Counted from the stretch's first letter, positions 24,776-35,264 are shown. The stretch: DNA of 64,000 bases from Deltaproteobacteria bacterium (GCA_006226375.1 SBHC01000064.1:1-64000); one strand, 5' to 3'. Program-made: numbers and translations. Notes: generated by a model not told the origin, from the letters alone.

Positions 24776-25537
24776 ATGAGCCAACACTCCAACTCCAAAG
24801 AAGAGACAAGCCAAGATACGAAGAAGACAGCAGGCCCGGACGTCTACAACATCGTTGAGAATGCGCTGCAACAAGTATGGGCGGTGGCGAATAGCTTGTC
24901 GCACATCAAAGCGCCACCCCACGAACATTTTCGAGTGACCATCTTTGGTTCAGCCCGGATCAAGCCAGGTCAAGAGCTGTACAACGAGGCGAAGAAGCTA
25001 TCCTCCGCACTTGCCAGTATGCGATGTGACATTGTGACAGGTGGTGGCCCAGGGCTGATGCAAGCAGCCAACGAAGGCGCTGAGGAAGGCGACCCCAATC
25101 ACGAAGTAGAGTCTATCGGCATACGAGTCGCTTTGCCTTTTGAGCAGAACGCCAACCCCTTTGTGGAAGAGCTGTACACCCATGAAACGTTCTTCACACG
25201 CCTGCACCACTTTGTCCGACTCTCCGATGCTTTCGTGATTATGAACGGTGGGATAGGAACCACCCTGGAAACCTTGATGATATGGCAGCTCCTTCAGGTC
25301 AAACACCTGGAGAACGTTCCGCTCATTTTCATGGGAGAGATGTGGAGTGAGTTAAAGGCCTGGAGCAAAAAGTACATGCTCCCCCATGAGCCATCTCTCG
25401 CCAACCCCGCCGACTTGGACATCCCTCAGTGTGTAGCCAACACCGACGAAGCGATTGAGGTCCTCAAACCCTACATCGAAGCACACAACGAACGCTTTCG
25501 GTCGATGAATACCGGAACAGCCCACGAAGGAGAATAG
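24776..25537 (+). CDS. LOG/TIGR00730-family nucleotide-binding protein
   Basis: The Rossmann-like fold shows SARIKPGQ, VTGGGPGLMQAANEGA (about 81-96) and the family active-site region NGGIGTTLE (about 153-161). The Arg before it (HHFVRLSD) is also kept. In LOG phosphoribohydrolases the last motif is PGGxGTxxE, so the first Pro is replaced by Asn here. Enzymes of this family release the base from nucleoside monophosphates, including cytokinin precursors. About 40 N-terminal residues are polar and not conserved. The ATG at 24776 has AAGGA 7 bp upstream. Confidence 0.85.
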   Translation: MSQHSNSKEETSQDTKKTAGPDVYNIVENALQQVWAVANSLSHIKAPPHEHFRVTIFGSARIKPGQELYNEAKKLSSALASMRCDIVTGGGPGLMQAANEGAEEGDPNHEVESIGIRVALPFEQNANPFVEELYTHETFFTRLHHFVRLSDAFVIMNGGIGTTLETLMIWQLLQVKHLENVPLIFMGEMWSELKAWSKKYMLPHEPSLANPADLDIPQCVANTDEAIEVLKPYIEAHNERFRSMNTGTAHEGE

Positions 25538-25656
25538 CCTTCGAACCCACAGGCTCAAGGCATCGGCGCCTGTCTCGGAAAGGGTGGTTGGGTTGTATTG
25601 AAGGGATGATGAAGAGCGGCTCTGACGAACCCAAAGATGGAAGAAAGAAAGGGAAG

Positions 25657-27426
25657 TTAGTCGGGGTAGCGGATACGCTCGACTTGCAACTGAACCTCTT
25701 CGGGAGGTGGCGGAGTAAAGCGGGTAACGGTAAGAGTCACGATAAAGTTAATCAACATCCCCACCGTACCGATGCCCTCAGGGCTGATCCCAAACAACCA
25801 CATCGACTTGGCGCTGGGTGATGGATTGATAAACTTGAAGTAGATGATGTAGGCACTCGTAAACAAGATCCCTGATAACATCCCTGCGATAGCGCCTTCG
25901 CGAGAGGTCCGCTTGCTAAAGATCCCCAACACAATGACGGGGAAGAAGCTACTTGCGGCCAAACCAAACGCGAAGGCTACGACTTGCGCAACAAAGCCAG
26001 GCGGATAGATCCCAAAGATCCCTGCAATAATGACAGCAACCCCGGCTGCTACCCGAGCATACAACAGCTCTTCTTTGTCTGTCATATCGGGTTTTACCAC
26101 GCTCTTCATCAAGTCATGAGAGACCGAAGAGGAGATGACCAGGAGCAAACCTGCCGCTGTCGACAACGCCGCGGCCAGTCCGCCAGCCGCCACCAACGCA
26201 ATGATCCAGGCCGGTAAGTTGGCAATCTCTGGGTTGGCCAGCACCATGATATCCCTGTCCACATACAGCTCATTCTTGGACACCGTAGGATAATTGGAAA
26301 CCAAGCGGTTGCCGAACTTTCCAACCTTCCCAGTGAACAACGGCTTTCCCTTAAACGCCTTGCCTGGACCCATCTGGATCTTGCCGTCGCCGTTTTTATC
26401 AACCCAAGCGATAAGCTTCGTCTTCTCCCAATTCTTAAACCACTTTGGCGCAGATTTGTACGACTTGCTATGCAACGTTTGGATCAGGTTCGCGCGGGCA
26501 AACACCGCAACCGCCGGTGCAGTGGTGTACAGAATCCCGATAAACAGCAGCGCCCAAAACGCGCTGTATCGTGCGGCACGAACCGAAGGAACCGTATAGA
26601 ACCGGATGATCACGTGCGGAAGACCTGCTGTTCCGACCATCAAAGCCATGGTGATCGCGAACACGTCAATCATGCTCTTTTTCCCGGCAATGAATGAGCC
26701 TGTGTACGCCGGTAAGCCTAAATCAGTGTGTATCTGGTCAATGACTTGTAACAAATACGTCCCTGCATGAGGTCCACTTGTCACTTTGGAACCAAACCCA
26801 AGCTGTGGAATCGGCTGACCCGTAATCATATAGGAGATAGCTACTGCAGGAATAAGATAAGCTACAATCAGGATGCAGTACTGCGCGACTTGCGTCCAGG
26901 TGATGCCTTTCATCCCGCCCATCACAGCGTAAAGAAAGACAAGCACCATCCCAATCACGACGCCTGTGTTCACGTCGACATTGAGGAAGCGGGCAAACAC
27001 CACACCGACCCCACGCATTTGTCCGGCCACATACGTGAACGACACAAAGATAGCGCAGAACACGGCCACCAAACGCGCGAGGTCTGAGTAGTAACGGTCG
27101 CCGACGAAGTCTGGCACCGTAAACTTCCCAAACTTCCGCAGGTACGGAGCGAGGAGCAAAGCAAGCAGAACATAACCACCGGTCCAGCCCATGAGGTAGA
27201 CCGAACCTGTATACCCCGTGAAGGAGATTAAGCCTGCCATTGAGATAAACGAGGCCGCGCTCATCCAGTCCGCGCCAGTAGCCATACCGTTTGCGAGAGC
27301 CGGAACGCCCTGCCCTGCTACGTAAAAGCCTCGTGTGCTACGAACCCGTGTTGCGATCGCAATGCCAATGTAAATGGCAAAGGTGATGCCTACGATAATG
27401 TAGGTCCAAAATTGGATATCGCTCAT
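25657..27426 (-). CDS. Sodium:solute symporter, VC_2705 (ActP-like) subfamily, large subunit
   Basis: The 589-residue protein has about 13 membrane spans and the SSS-family signature GMATGADWMSAASFISMAG. It resembles cation/acetate symporters. Between two late spans it carries a hydrophilic insert (about 325-390) with an EF-hand-like DKNGDGKIQM, a feature of the VC_2705 subgroup. Its start overlaps the stop of the small-subunit gene by ATGA, so the two are translated together. With acetyl-CoA synthetase encoded about 5 kb away, uptake of acetate or another small carboxylate is the likely role. Confidence 0.9.
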   Translation of the reverse strand: MSDIQFWTYIIVGITFAIYIGIAIATRVRSTRGFYVAGQGVPALANGMATGADWMSAASFISMAGLISFTGYTGSVYLMGWTGGYVLLALLLAPYLRKFGKFTVPDFVGDRYYSDLARLVAVFCAIFVSFTYVAGQMRGVGVVFARFLNVDVNTGVVIGMVLVFLYAVMGGMKGITWTQVAQYCILIVAYLIPAVAISYMITGQPIPQLGFGSKVTSGPHAGTYLLQVIDQIHTDLGLPAYTGSFIAGKKSMIDVFAITMALMVGTAGLPHVIIRFYTVPSVRAARYSAFWALLFIGILYTTAPAVAVFARANLIQTLHSKSYKSAPKWFKNWEKTKLIAWVDKNGDGKIQMGPGKAFKGKPLFTGKVGKFGNRLVSNYPTVSKNELYVDRDIMVLANPEIANLPAWIIALVAAGGLAAALSTAAGLLLVISSSVSHDLMKSVVKPDMTDKEELLYARVAAGVAVIIAGIFGIYPPGFVAQVVAFAFGLAASSFFPVIVLGIFSKRTSREGAIAGMLSGILFTSAYIIYFKFINPSPSAKSMWLFGISPEGIGTVGMLINFIVTLTVTRFTPPPPEEVQLQVERIRYPD

Positions 27427-27692
27427 GCGTCCGTCTCCTTTTCGTTCTCATACTCATCGTCCAACCGGGCCATACGCACGGCGTACACAATCACAAGCAC
27501 GATGAACACAAAAATGGAGCCTTGTTGGGCAAACCAGAACCCCAGCGGAAACCCACCCACTTTGATGGAGTTCAGCGGATTCACAAACAGGATGCCCAAG
27601 CCAAAGGAGACCACAAACCATACACTCAACAACACCGCAACCAGGCGAAGATTGCTCCGCCAATAGCGCCTCTGCTTTTCCTCTTTTGTCAT
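27423..27692 (-). CDS. Symporter small subunit (DUF4212/TIGR03647)
   Basis: An 89-residue protein with two membrane spans. It opens RRYWRSNLRLVAVLLSVWF and continues GFPLGFWFAQQGSIFVFIV, the recognisable DUF4212 pattern. Proteins of this family are encoded directly before VC_2705-type symporters, as here. GGAGGAG lies 6 bp before the ATG, and its stop codon overlaps the symporter start. Confidence 0.93.
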   Translation of the reverse strand: MTKEEKQRRYWRSNLRLVAVLLSVWFVVSFGLGILFVNPLNSIKVGGFPLGFWFAQQGSIFVFIVLVIVYAVRMARLDDEYENEKETDA

Positions 27693-27844
27693 TCTCTACT
27701 CCTCCGAAGGAACTCATGGCTAAACGCAACACCACAACAACCCAACGATCCAAAGAGAGAGTCGCCTCTCTAAAAAGAAAGAAATGGGTGGGTGAAAGCG
27801 AACACTGAGTGTAGAGGGATGACCCACAAAGAACAAGTTAAGGA

Positions 27845-30800
27845 TTATCGGCGTCGGAGGGAGAGAACGAGACCCATGCAGAGGAGGAGCAAGGAGAGGA
27901 GGCCAGAGAGAGGGTCAAAGCCTTGAGAAGAGCAGCGACATCCGCCGCCAATGGCTCCAGAGCCACCGGGATCGTCTTGGGAGGTTCCACTCTCTTTGGA
28001 GTCTTCCTCAGCAACAGATTCTCCGCTGGTATCAGGGGTCGCCTCGGTAGACGCCTCTGTCGAAGCTTCAGCGCGGTCGTTGGAGATGGCCTCCGGCGTA
28101 GACTCCGTGACGGTCTCTGAAGTGTCGGGAGAAACCGCCTCATTCCCAGGCTCGGAGGTGTCTGGACGAGAGGGCTCAGATGTATCTGGGGCAACAGGTT
28201 CACTGGTGTCAGGGGAGACAGCCTCTCCGTTGTCGGGAGCAACAGGCTCGCCTGTATCCGGTACAGGAGGTTCGGATGTATCCGGGGAAACAGACTCTCC
28301 ACCATCCGAGGGTGGAGGTTCAACGGTAGGCTCTCCAGAGTCAGGTTGTGGCTCGGTACCACCGTCAGAGGGAGGTTCTGTTCCTGTGTCAGGTTGAGGT
28401 TGCTCACCAACCTGCTCCGAAGGTTGGTCTGCAGGAGGTTCGGTGGGTGGAAGTTCCACTGTAGGCTCCGGTGTCACTTCCACGTTGGGCTCTTGGGGTG
28501 CCGGGTTGTAGCACTGACCAGACTTGCAGGTCCCACCGCTGGGGCAAGAGACGCCCTGACATGAGTCGTCCCGACAGGCACCTTTTGTACATTGACGCTT
28601 GTAGCGACATGCGTTGCTTCCGGCAGTGGCACAAGGGTCTTTCACACAGCTACCGCCGTCGCATCGCTCACCAGCCGCACACTTGATGTTGAAACAAGGA
28701 TCACCCTGGCATGTCCCGTTCACACACTCCTGACCGCTGGGACAGACGTTGGGGCAAAGCGGGACGCACTGGCCATCGCTGGGTCGGCATACCGTGTTGG
28801 GAGCACACAGCTTGGTCAAGCACGTGTTCTTTTGGCAGGTGCCTTTGACACAGAGTTCACCTGCAGCACAGGCTTGTTGGTAACAACCTGGAGGGACGCA
28901 ACGACCTCCTTCACAGATGTTGTTGGCTGTACAATCGCTGTCAACGCCACATGTCTGCGCGCCCACTTGAATCGTGTAGGTTTGTGTAGCGCATGCGTTG
29001 GTGTTGTCACACACTTGTATGGACACAGACACCGTCTTGCCAGCGTCTCCAGCTCCGGGAGTCCATGTGACGTTGCCCGTGGTTGGTTCGGCGGTCATTC
29101 CCTGCGGTCCTTGCAACAACTTCCAGGTGAACGTCACACCTGGCGTGGGACTCGTCACGGTAGGTGAATAGGTGTAAGCCACTCCCACGCTTGCTGTGGT
29201 CGGTGGTGTCGATGTGATTGTCGGAGGACGATTGGGTCCAGTCACCGTCACAGTCCACTTTTGGGTCGCGCATGCGTTCGCCTGGTCGCACACTTCAATT
29301 TCAAAGGAGAACGACTTCCCGATATCTCCTGACTTTGGCGTCCAGCGCACTTCTCCGGTCTGGGGATCAACGGTTGTTCCCGGTGGACCTTGTTTGAGCT
29401 TGTACGAGAGCGTGTCGCCGGGATCAGGGTCCGTCGCAACAGGCTTGTAGCTATAGAGTTGACTGTCTCGCGCGTTGGTCGGTGGTGTGGAGGTGAATCG
29501 AGGAGGGTCGTTCACGCCGGTGATGTAGACCCGCCAGATCTGGAGAGCACACAGGTTCTTGCTGTCACACACCTGGAGCACAAAGGCGCGAGAGCCAGCC
29601 GCAGCCTCTGCAGCATTGGGTGTCCAGTTCAACTCTCCCGTTTTGGTGTCAACGGTAACACCCGACGAGCTGCTGTTAAGCTTAAAGGTCAAGGTCTCGT
29701 TGGGGTCAGGATCAGCCACAGTCGGCTTGTACGTGTAGAGTTGTTTTTCGGTGCCTTTGGTGGAGGGCTGGTTGGTGAATCGTGGTGGGTCGTTGACGTT
29801 GGCAACGCTCACCGTCCAAGTTTGGTTGGCACAAAGAGGCGGCGTACCGTTGTCACAAACGCGCAAGGTGAACGTTCGAGTTCCGGCTGTAACATCAGCG
29901 TCACCGGGAGTCCAGGAAACCAAGCCCGTTGACGGATTAACAATCGCTCCAGGAGGACTCGTCACCAACGAGTAGGTGAGAGTGCCACCGTTTGGATCTG
30001 TCGCTTTGGCGGGGTACGAGTAAGGCTGATCCTCCGTAGCGTTGGCTGGAGGTGTCGAGGTGAAGGTGGGGGGTTGGTTCACATCTTCCACGGTGATGGT
30101 CACCACCACACTTGTCGTCCGGGCAGGAACACCATTGTCTTTAAGGTTGATCGTCAGCTTGTAGGTACCCGCCTGTGTCAACGTTGGCTTCCAGGTAAAG
30201 GAGCCGTTCGCGCCGTTGGCAGTGGCCTGCGCTCCAGTGGGGACGCCAGCAAACGACCAGGTCAGTGGGGTGTCATTGTCGGGGTCGGTGCCTGTGAAGG
30301 TAAAGGTGAGGGTCTGGTCTTCCTTCACCGTTTTCGTCAGTCCACCGTTCACTGTCACAACAGGAGCCCGGTTGGGAACCTCAAACGGAAGGAACGACTG
30401 CCAGGAGTTGTTATCAAAGTCTCCGCACAACACCATCGCCGGCTGACTGGTATCAACCCGAACAAACTCTGTAAGGAAAGCAGCAGACTCCCACCAATTG
30501 GGTCCGCTGGAAGGACCGCTCCAACTCAGCCCGCCTGAACCAAGGGTGGTCAACGTGGTGCTATCGTTGCGTCGGCCTGCCATGGTTGTAATGGTAACGT
30601 TGGTTTTGTTGTTGGGGACCATGATTTGGAAGTCGCTGGCCCCTCCGTTTTGTACATAACAGAAGAAACGTTGTTTCCCGTTACCAAGAGGAAGCGGAGA
30701 GGGGTGGCTTGCGTACTCGTTCACGTCAGAGTCTGTGGGGCCGACATAGACAACCACAGGCTTGTCCGCGACAACTTCCACAAAGTCGTTGTCAAACTCG

Positions 30801-31705
30801 CCACCTGACGCAGGTCGCACTTGTGTGTAGCCACGGTAGGTTGCCTGGTAAGCTCGGGCTGTAAAGAATTGATTGGCCTGTAGAGTGAGGGTCCGGCTGT
30901 CGTCGTTGTCCGTCAGGTCTTTGATGGTGATTTTGGTGTTGTTCTGCGTGGGTACAATCATCATGGTGCGATGGACAAAGGTGTAGAATCGCTTGCCCAA
31001 AGCTCGACCACCGTCGCCCTGCTCCACGGAGGGAACGTGCAAGGCCCAGTCAATCCGAGGGCTGGTCCGGATTCGGTGCCCCACCATCACGGTACACTCA
31101 CGGTTGCTTTTGACCCGAATCTGGTCCGAATCAAAGTTGTTTCGATGCCAGATCATAACATCGGTGTTCTTGAAGGTTGCGTTGGTTTCGGTCAACGTGA
31201 CAGTGTCGTCGTTGGAACCACCTTTGTCCGTCACATCCGTGACTGTAACGCTGGGTTTTGGTGTAGCATTGTTGCCCAGGTAGCAGTACACGAACACTTC
31301 AGAGCGGGTGAATCCTTCAAAGGAGGTCCCTACCCTTGTCCCCTTTTCACTGACGAGAAAGGTTCCGTACGCGTCGCTTCCTCCAACACGCCCAACCCCG
31401 ACAGTGACACGCTTGGTCGCGATCACCCGAACATGGTCAGCCGAGAAATTCCGGGTTTGCATGGTTCCAGCTGTGGTCAGCGTGGTTTGCCAGAGGACTT
31501 GGTTGTTGCTCACCCGGCGAACTGTCACCTGTGTGTTGTCCTCCATCGCAAACAACCACATCGTGCCGTTGACATAGGTGAGGTACTCTTTCCCGTCACC
31601 CAAGAATGGAGCGGCTTGTGGAGCCGAGAACGGGGCACAAACGAGGAGTAAGATCCCAAACCAAAGGACTCGCCTCGTAAACAATGCGTTAACCACACGT
31701 CTCAT
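27845..31705 (-). CDS. Giant surface protein: IgGFc-binding-like head, Ig-like repeats, MYXO-CTERM tail
   Basis: A signal peptide (about 1-32) leads to a beta-rich head (about 35-440) that resembles the IgGFc-binding N-terminal region (VYVGPTDSD, KRFYTFVHRTMMIVP). Five cadherin/Ig-like units follow (about 443-915), most opening with NxPPxFTSTPP and containing DPDP(N/G)(E/D)TL and VCD. Then come short Cys-rich units (about 915-1070), a long acidic Pro/Ser/Thr linker with many repeats of (V)SPDTSEP (about 1070-1250), and a GGGCRCSS patch, hydrophobic span and RRR. This is a MYXO-CTERM surface adhesin layout. GGAGG lies 5 bp before the ATG at 31705. Confidence 0.85.
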   Translation of the reverse strand: MRRVVNALFTRRVLWFGILLLVCAPFSAPQAAPFLGDGKEYLTYVNGTMWLFAMEDNTQVTVRRVSNNQVLWQTTLTTAGTMQTRNFSADHVRVIATKRVTVGVGRVGGSDAYGTFLVSEKGTRVGTSFEGFTRSEVFVYCYLGNNATPKPSVTVTDVTDKGGSNDDTVTLTETNATFKNTDVMIWHRNNFDSDQIRVKSNRECTVMVGHRIRTSPRIDWALHVPSVEQGDGGRALGKRFYTFVHRTMMIVPTQNNTKITIKDLTDNDDSRTLTLQANQFFTARAYQATYRGYTQVRPASGGEFDNDFVEVVADKPVVVYVGPTDSDVNEYASHPSPLPLGNGKQRFFCYVQNGGASDFQIMVPNNKTNVTITTMAGRRNDSTTLTTLGSGGLSWSGPSSGPNWWESAAFLTEFVRVDTSQPAMVLCGDFDNNSWQSFLPFEVPNRAPVVTVNGGLTKTVKEDQTLTFTFTGTDPDNDTPLTWSFAGVPTGAQATANGANGSFTWKPTLTQAGTYKLTINLKDNGVPARTTSVVVTITVEDVNQPPTFTSTPPANATEDQPYSYPAKATDPNGGTLTYSLVTSPPGAIVNPSTGLVSWTPGDADVTAGTRTFTLRVCDNGTPPLCANQTWTVSVANVNDPPRFTNQPSTKGTEKQLYTYKPTVADPDPNETLTFKLNSSSSGVTVDTKTGELNWTPNAAEAAAGSRAFVLQVCDSKNLCALQIWRVYITGVNDPPRFTSTPPTNARDSQLYSYKPVATDPDPGDTLSYKLKQGPPGTTVDPQTGEVRWTPKSGDIGKSFSFEIEVCDQANACATQKWTVTVTGPNRPPTITSTPPTTASVGVAYTYSPTVTSPTPGVTFTWKLLQGPQGMTAEPTTGNVTWTPGAGDAGKTVSVSIQVCDNTNACATQTYTIQVGAQTCGVDSDCTANNICEGGRCVPPGCYQQACAAGELCVKGTCQKNTCLTKLCAPNTVCRPSDGQCVPLCPNVCPSGQECVNGTCQGDPCFNIKCAAGERCDGGSCVKDPCATAGSNACRYKRQCTKGACRDDSCQGVSCPSGGTCKSGQCYNPAPQEPNVEVTPEPTVELPPTEPPADQPSEQVGEQPQPDTGTEPPSDGGTEPQPDSGEPTVEPPPSDGGESVSPDTSEPPVPDTGEPVAPDNGEAVSPDTSEPVAPDTSEPSRPDTSEPGNEAVSPDTSETVTESTPEAISNDRAEASTEASTEATPDTSGESVAEEDSKESGTSQDDPGGSGAIGGGCRCSSQGFDPLSGLLSLLLLCMGLVLSLRRR

Positions 31706-32064
31706 AAAAACCTCCAGAATCAATGTTGTCGTTCAACAAGACTTTCGCTATGCTCATTTCTCTGCACTGCAACACAATGCTCTGCCGTACAAAAAGTACT
31801 GTAGGATCATACAGGAAAGTTGCCACAATGACCAAGAGGGCTAGCAAGTTCGGCTCACAAGAACGAGGCGACAAAGAGAGTTGCAGCAGGCTGGTGTTCC
31901 TGCTAAGAAGAAAAGCACACAAAAGGAACACCAGTCACACCACCACCGCAGCATTCCATGCTTAAAGAAACACAGCCAAGGAAGCAATTGTCGCGCTTGA
32001 TTGGCTTGGACCCCTTTGCCCCTGGTCAAAGAATGTCCCCAACCTCGATACAAGGAGAGAGTTG
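31706..32064. other. Divergent intergenic region between the surface protein and acs
   Basis: No gene is supported. The region contains an 11-bp perfect inverted repeat (31891-31901 with 31924-31934). I found no clear promoter pair for either gene. A TGGC...GC arrangement upstream of acs has the wrong spacing for sigma-54. Confidence 0.5.
31891..31934. repeat. Perfect 11-bp inverted repeat
   Basis: CTGGTGTTCCT (31891-31901) is matched by AGGAACACCAG (31924-31934) around a 22-base purine-rich loop. There is no T-run on either side. It could be an operator pair or an RNA hairpin in one of the divergent leaders. Confidence 0.5.
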
Positions 32065-34026
32065 ATGTCTGAAGCGAAAACCTACGCGCCCCCAGCAGAG
32101 TTTAGCGAGAAAGCCCACATCGGTTCGATGGAGGAATACCGTGAGATGTATGAGCGCTCGGTCGCCGATCCCGAGGCGTTTTGGGGCGAGATCGCTCAAC
32201 AGTTTCATTGGCACAAGCCCTGGGACAAAGTGCGCGAGTACGACTTTGAAAACGAGATCTCCATTGAGTGGTTCAAAGGTGGACAAACCAACCTTTGCTA
32301 CAACGCGATAGACTTCCAGATCGAGAAAGGTCGCGGCGATCAAACCGCCATCATTTGGGAGGGCAACGACCTCGGAGAAGAGCGTCGCTTTACCTACAAG
32401 CAGCTCCTCGACGAGGTGTGCAAGTGTTCCAATATGTTGAAAGACCAAGGCGTCAAGAAGGGTGACCGAGTCACCTTGTACATGCCGATGATTCCAGAGC
32501 TTGCGATTGCGACCCTGGCCTGTGCCCGCATCGGAGCGGTTCACTCCATTGTGTTTGGTGGCTTCTCGGCCGATAGCCTCGCCGACCGCATCGTCGACGC
32601 TGACAGCGACGTTGTTCTCACAGCAGACGGCTGCATGCGTGGAGCCAAGCCTGTTAAGTTGAAAGAAAACACAGACCAAGCTTTGGAGATCTGCAAGAAG
32701 CAAGGCCACGAAGTGCGCCGCGTGATCTCGGTCCAACGGGTTGGGGACAAGATCCCTTCCAACATGGTGGAAGGCCGAGACTTGTGGTGGCACGACCTGG
32801 TCGCCGACGCCTCCACCGATTGCCCCCCCGAATGGATGGACGCCGAAGACCCCTTGTTCATTCTCTACACCTCCGGCTCCACAGGAAAACCCAAGGGCGT
32901 GCTTCACACCACCGGCGGTTACATGGTGTATGCAGCCACCACCTTTAAGTATGTGTTTGACTACCACGAAGGTGATGTCTACTGGTGTACGGCCGACCTC
33001 GGCTGGATCACTGGACACAGCTACATCGTGTACGGACCGCTCTGCAACGGCGCTGTCTCCATCATGTTTGAAGGCGTTCCCACCTACCCCGATGCAGGAC
33101 GCTTCTGGGACGTCGTGGACAAGTACAAGGTCAACATCTTCTACACCGCTCCGACTGCGATCCGTGCGTTGATGCGGTTTGGCAACGAGCCCGTAGAGTC
33201 CCGCGACCTTAGCTCGCTTCGCATCCTCGGAACCGTGGGTGAGCCGATCAACGTGGAAGCCTGGGAGTGGTACCACGATGTTGTTGGAAAAGAAAAATGC
33301 CCGATCGTCGACACCTGGTGGCAAACCGAGACAGGCGGCATGTTGATCACACCTCTGCCCGGTGCCACACCAACCAAGCCAGGAAGCGCGACCTTCCCCT
33401 TCTTTGGTGTGAAGCCTGCGATTGTCGACAACGAAGGCAACATCCTGGAAGGTGAAACCGAGGGAATCCTGACCATGTTGGAGCCTTGGCCTGGCATGAT
33501 GCGCACGGTGTACAACCACCACGAGCGCTTCCAACAGACCTACTTTGCCATGTTCAAGGGCAAGTACTTCACAGGAGATGGCTGCAAGCGCGACGCCGAC
33601 GGATACTACCGAATCACCGGTCGCATCGATGACGTGATCAACGTCTCAGGCCACCGAATGGGAACCGCCGAAGTCGAAAGCTCTCTCGACAACCACCCGC
33701 TGGTGGTGGAGTCTGCTGTGGTCGGCTACCCCCATGAGATCAAAGGCCAAGGCATCTATGCCTACGTGACCTTGTTGCCCCATGCAGAGAAGACCGACGC
33801 GTTGGTCAAAGAGATCCGCCAGCACGTGCGCAATGAGATTGGTCCCATCGCCACCCCCGACGTCATTCATTGGGCCGACGCGCTGCCCAAAACCCGCTCG
33901 GGTAAGATCATGCGCCGGATTCTCCGCAAGATTGCCGCAGGCGAACTCGACCAGCTTGGAGACACCTCGACGCTCGCGGATCCCTCTGCAGTGGACGTCC
34001 TTTTGGAGTCGCGCCCCAACAAGTAA
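32065..34026 (+). CDS. acs: Acetyl-CoA synthetase
   Basis: A 653-residue acyl-adenylate enzyme that converts acetate, ATP and CoA to acetyl-CoA. It has the P-loop [11 protein letters not shown] (about 267-277), the acetate-pocket motif WWQTETGG, the hinge region [15 protein letters not shown] and the C-terminal catalytic Lys in [11 protein letters not shown], the site regulated by acetylation in the family. AAGGAG lies 7 bp before the ATG at 32065; the TTG just before it is less likely. Length and motifs are those of a full enzyme. The nearby symporter pair would supply its substrate. Confidence 0.97.
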   Translation: MSEAKTYAPPAEFSEKAHIGSMEEYREMYERSVADPEAFWGEIAQQFHWHKPWDKVREYDFENEISIEWFKGGQTNLCYNAIDFQIEKGRGDQTAIIWEGNDLGEERRFTYKQLLDEVCKCSNMLKDQGVKKGDRVTLYMPMIPELAIATLACARIGAVHSIVFGGFSADSLADRIVDADSDVVLTADGCMRGAKPVKLKENTDQALEICKKQGHEVRRVISVQRVGDKIPSNMVEGRDLWWHDLVADASTDCPPEWMDAEDPLFILYTSGSTGKPKGVLHTTGGYMVYAATTFKYVFDYHEGDVYWCTADLGWITGHSYIVYGPLCNGAVSIMFEGVPTYPDAGRFWDVVDKYKVNIFYTAPTAIRALMRFGNEPVESRDLSSLRILGTVGEPINVEAWEWYHDVVGKEKCPIVDTWWQTETGGMLITPLPGATPTKPGSATFPFFGVKPAIVDNEGNILEGETEGILTMLEPWPGMMRTVYNHHERFQQTYFAMFKGKYFTGDGCKRDADGYYRITGRIDDVINVSGHRMGTAEVESSLDNHPLVVESAVVGYPHEIKGQGIYAYVTLLPHAEKTDALVKEIRQHVRNEIGPIATPDVIHWADALPKTRSGKIMRRILRKIAAGELDQLGDTSTLADPSAVDVLLESRPNK

Positions 34027-34193
34027 TCCGGCCCCTAGTCAGAGTTCTCCTCGCTCTCTTTCCATTCCCTTCCACGTTGTATCCCTCTAGAGACGTTCGG
34101 TTCATCTGTGCTACAAGGTGGACCGTCGAACGATTCCATTCATCCCGCAGGCTCGGATTGCCCGGCCTGCTCACTTACAATGCAGAACGGACC

Positions 34194-35264
34194 ATGACAC
34201 TTCTTGTCTTTTATGTGACTCTTGCCCTGGGCGTCTCCTTTTTGTGTTCTATCTTGGAAGCGGTGCTGTTGAGTATCACGCCGGCCTTTATGGCCATTAC
34301 CCAGCAAGAAAACCCTTCGTTGCACAAACGGCTCAAGCCGCTCAAGGACGACGTGGATCGTCCACTCGCCGCCATCCTCAGCCTCAACACCATCGCCCAC
34401 ACCATCGGCGCAGCAGGGGCAGGTGCTCAGGCAGCCGTGGTCTTTGGAAGCAATTCGCTGGGCGTGTTCTCTGCTGTGCTGACCTTGCTGATCCTGGTGC
34501 TCTCCGAGATCATCCCCAAGACCTTGGGTGCGGTGTACTGGCGACAACTTACCGCGATTGTCAGCCGGCTCCTCCCCATGCTGATCTGGCTTCTCTGGCC
34601 GTTGGTTGCGCTGTCCAAAGTGCTCACCAACATCATCTCGGGAGGCAAGAAAGGCCACGCCCTCTCGCGTCGAGATATCGCAGCCTTGGCGACAGCCGGC
34701 AACGCGGCAGGATTGTTCGACAAAGGCGAGTCCCGAATCCTTAACAACCTGTTCCGGCTGCGTGGTGTTCAGGCTAAGGATGTGATGACGCCACGAACCG
34801 TGATGTTCATGCTTCAGCAAGATCGCACGGTGGGTGATGTGGTCGAAGAGTACAAGTCGATCAACTTCACACGTATCCCCATCTACGGCGACAACACTGA
34901 TGACATTCGCGGCTACATCCACAAGGACCAGCTGCTTCGCAAAGCTGCCCACGACGAGCACAGCGATGTCTTGCACACCTTCCGGCGCAACCTTCACTTG
35001 ATTCCTGGTGACATGAAGTTGCTGGACTTGTTCGAGCAGCTTGCCAAAGACCGTGAGCACATCGCTCTTGTTGAAGACAACTACGGCGGCGTGACAGGGC
35101 TGGTCACTCTGGAAGATGTGATCGAAACCTTGCTGGGTCTGGAGATCATGGACGAGTTTGACGCGGTGGAAGATATGCAGGAGTGGGCTCGAAAGCTTCG
35201 CGAAAAGCGGCAAAAGAACTCGGGTCTTGTTCCTATTCGCAAGCCAGACGCAGACCAAGACTAG
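34194..35264 (+). CDS. CNNM/CorC-type membrane protein (DUF21 plus CBS pair)
   Basis: The 356-residue protein begins with a DUF21 membrane domain of about four spans (LALGVSFLCSILEAVLLS, then LILVLSEIIPKTLG, about 1-150). A CBS-domain pair follows (VMTPRTVMFML; RIPIYGDNTDDIRGYIHK; GGVTGLVTLEDVIETLLG). No CorC_HlyC domain is left at the end. The family transports or senses divalent cations such as magnesium. The ATG at 34194 gives the expected hydrophobic start; the upstream in-frame reading adds 39 atypical residues. Confidence 0.9.
   Translation: MTLLVFYVTLALGVSFLCSILEAVLLSITPAFMAITQQENPSLHKRLKPLKDDVDRPLAAILSLNTIAHTIGAAGAGAQAAVVFGSNSLGVFSAVLTLLILVLSEIIPKTLGAVYWRQLTAIVSRLLPMLIWLLWPLVALSKVLTNIISGGKKGHALSRRDIAALATAGNAAGLFDKGESRILNNLFRLRGVQAKDVMTPRTVMFMLQQDRTVGDVVEEYKSINFTRIPIYGDNTDDIRGYIHKDQLLRKAAHDEHSDVLHTFRRNLHLIPGDMKLLDLFEQLAKDREHIALVEDNYGGVTGLVTLEDVIETLLGLEIMDEFDAVEDMQEWARKLREKRQKNSGLVPIRKPDADQD

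Noticed and set aside
27756-27771. Terminator hairpin AGAGAG-TCGC-CTCTCT after the surface protein gene
   Set aside because: On the minus strand the T-run lies before the stem rather than after it, so it is not a valid terminator in the needed direction.
32006-32040. Sigma-54 promoter upstream of acs (TGGCTT...TTTGC)
   Set aside because: The GG and GC elements are 13 or 8 bases apart in the possible registers rather than the required 10.
32026-33534. A 502-residue open frame antisense to acs
   Set aside because: It lies wholly over acs, has no family resemblance and reflects the codon bias of the acs strand.
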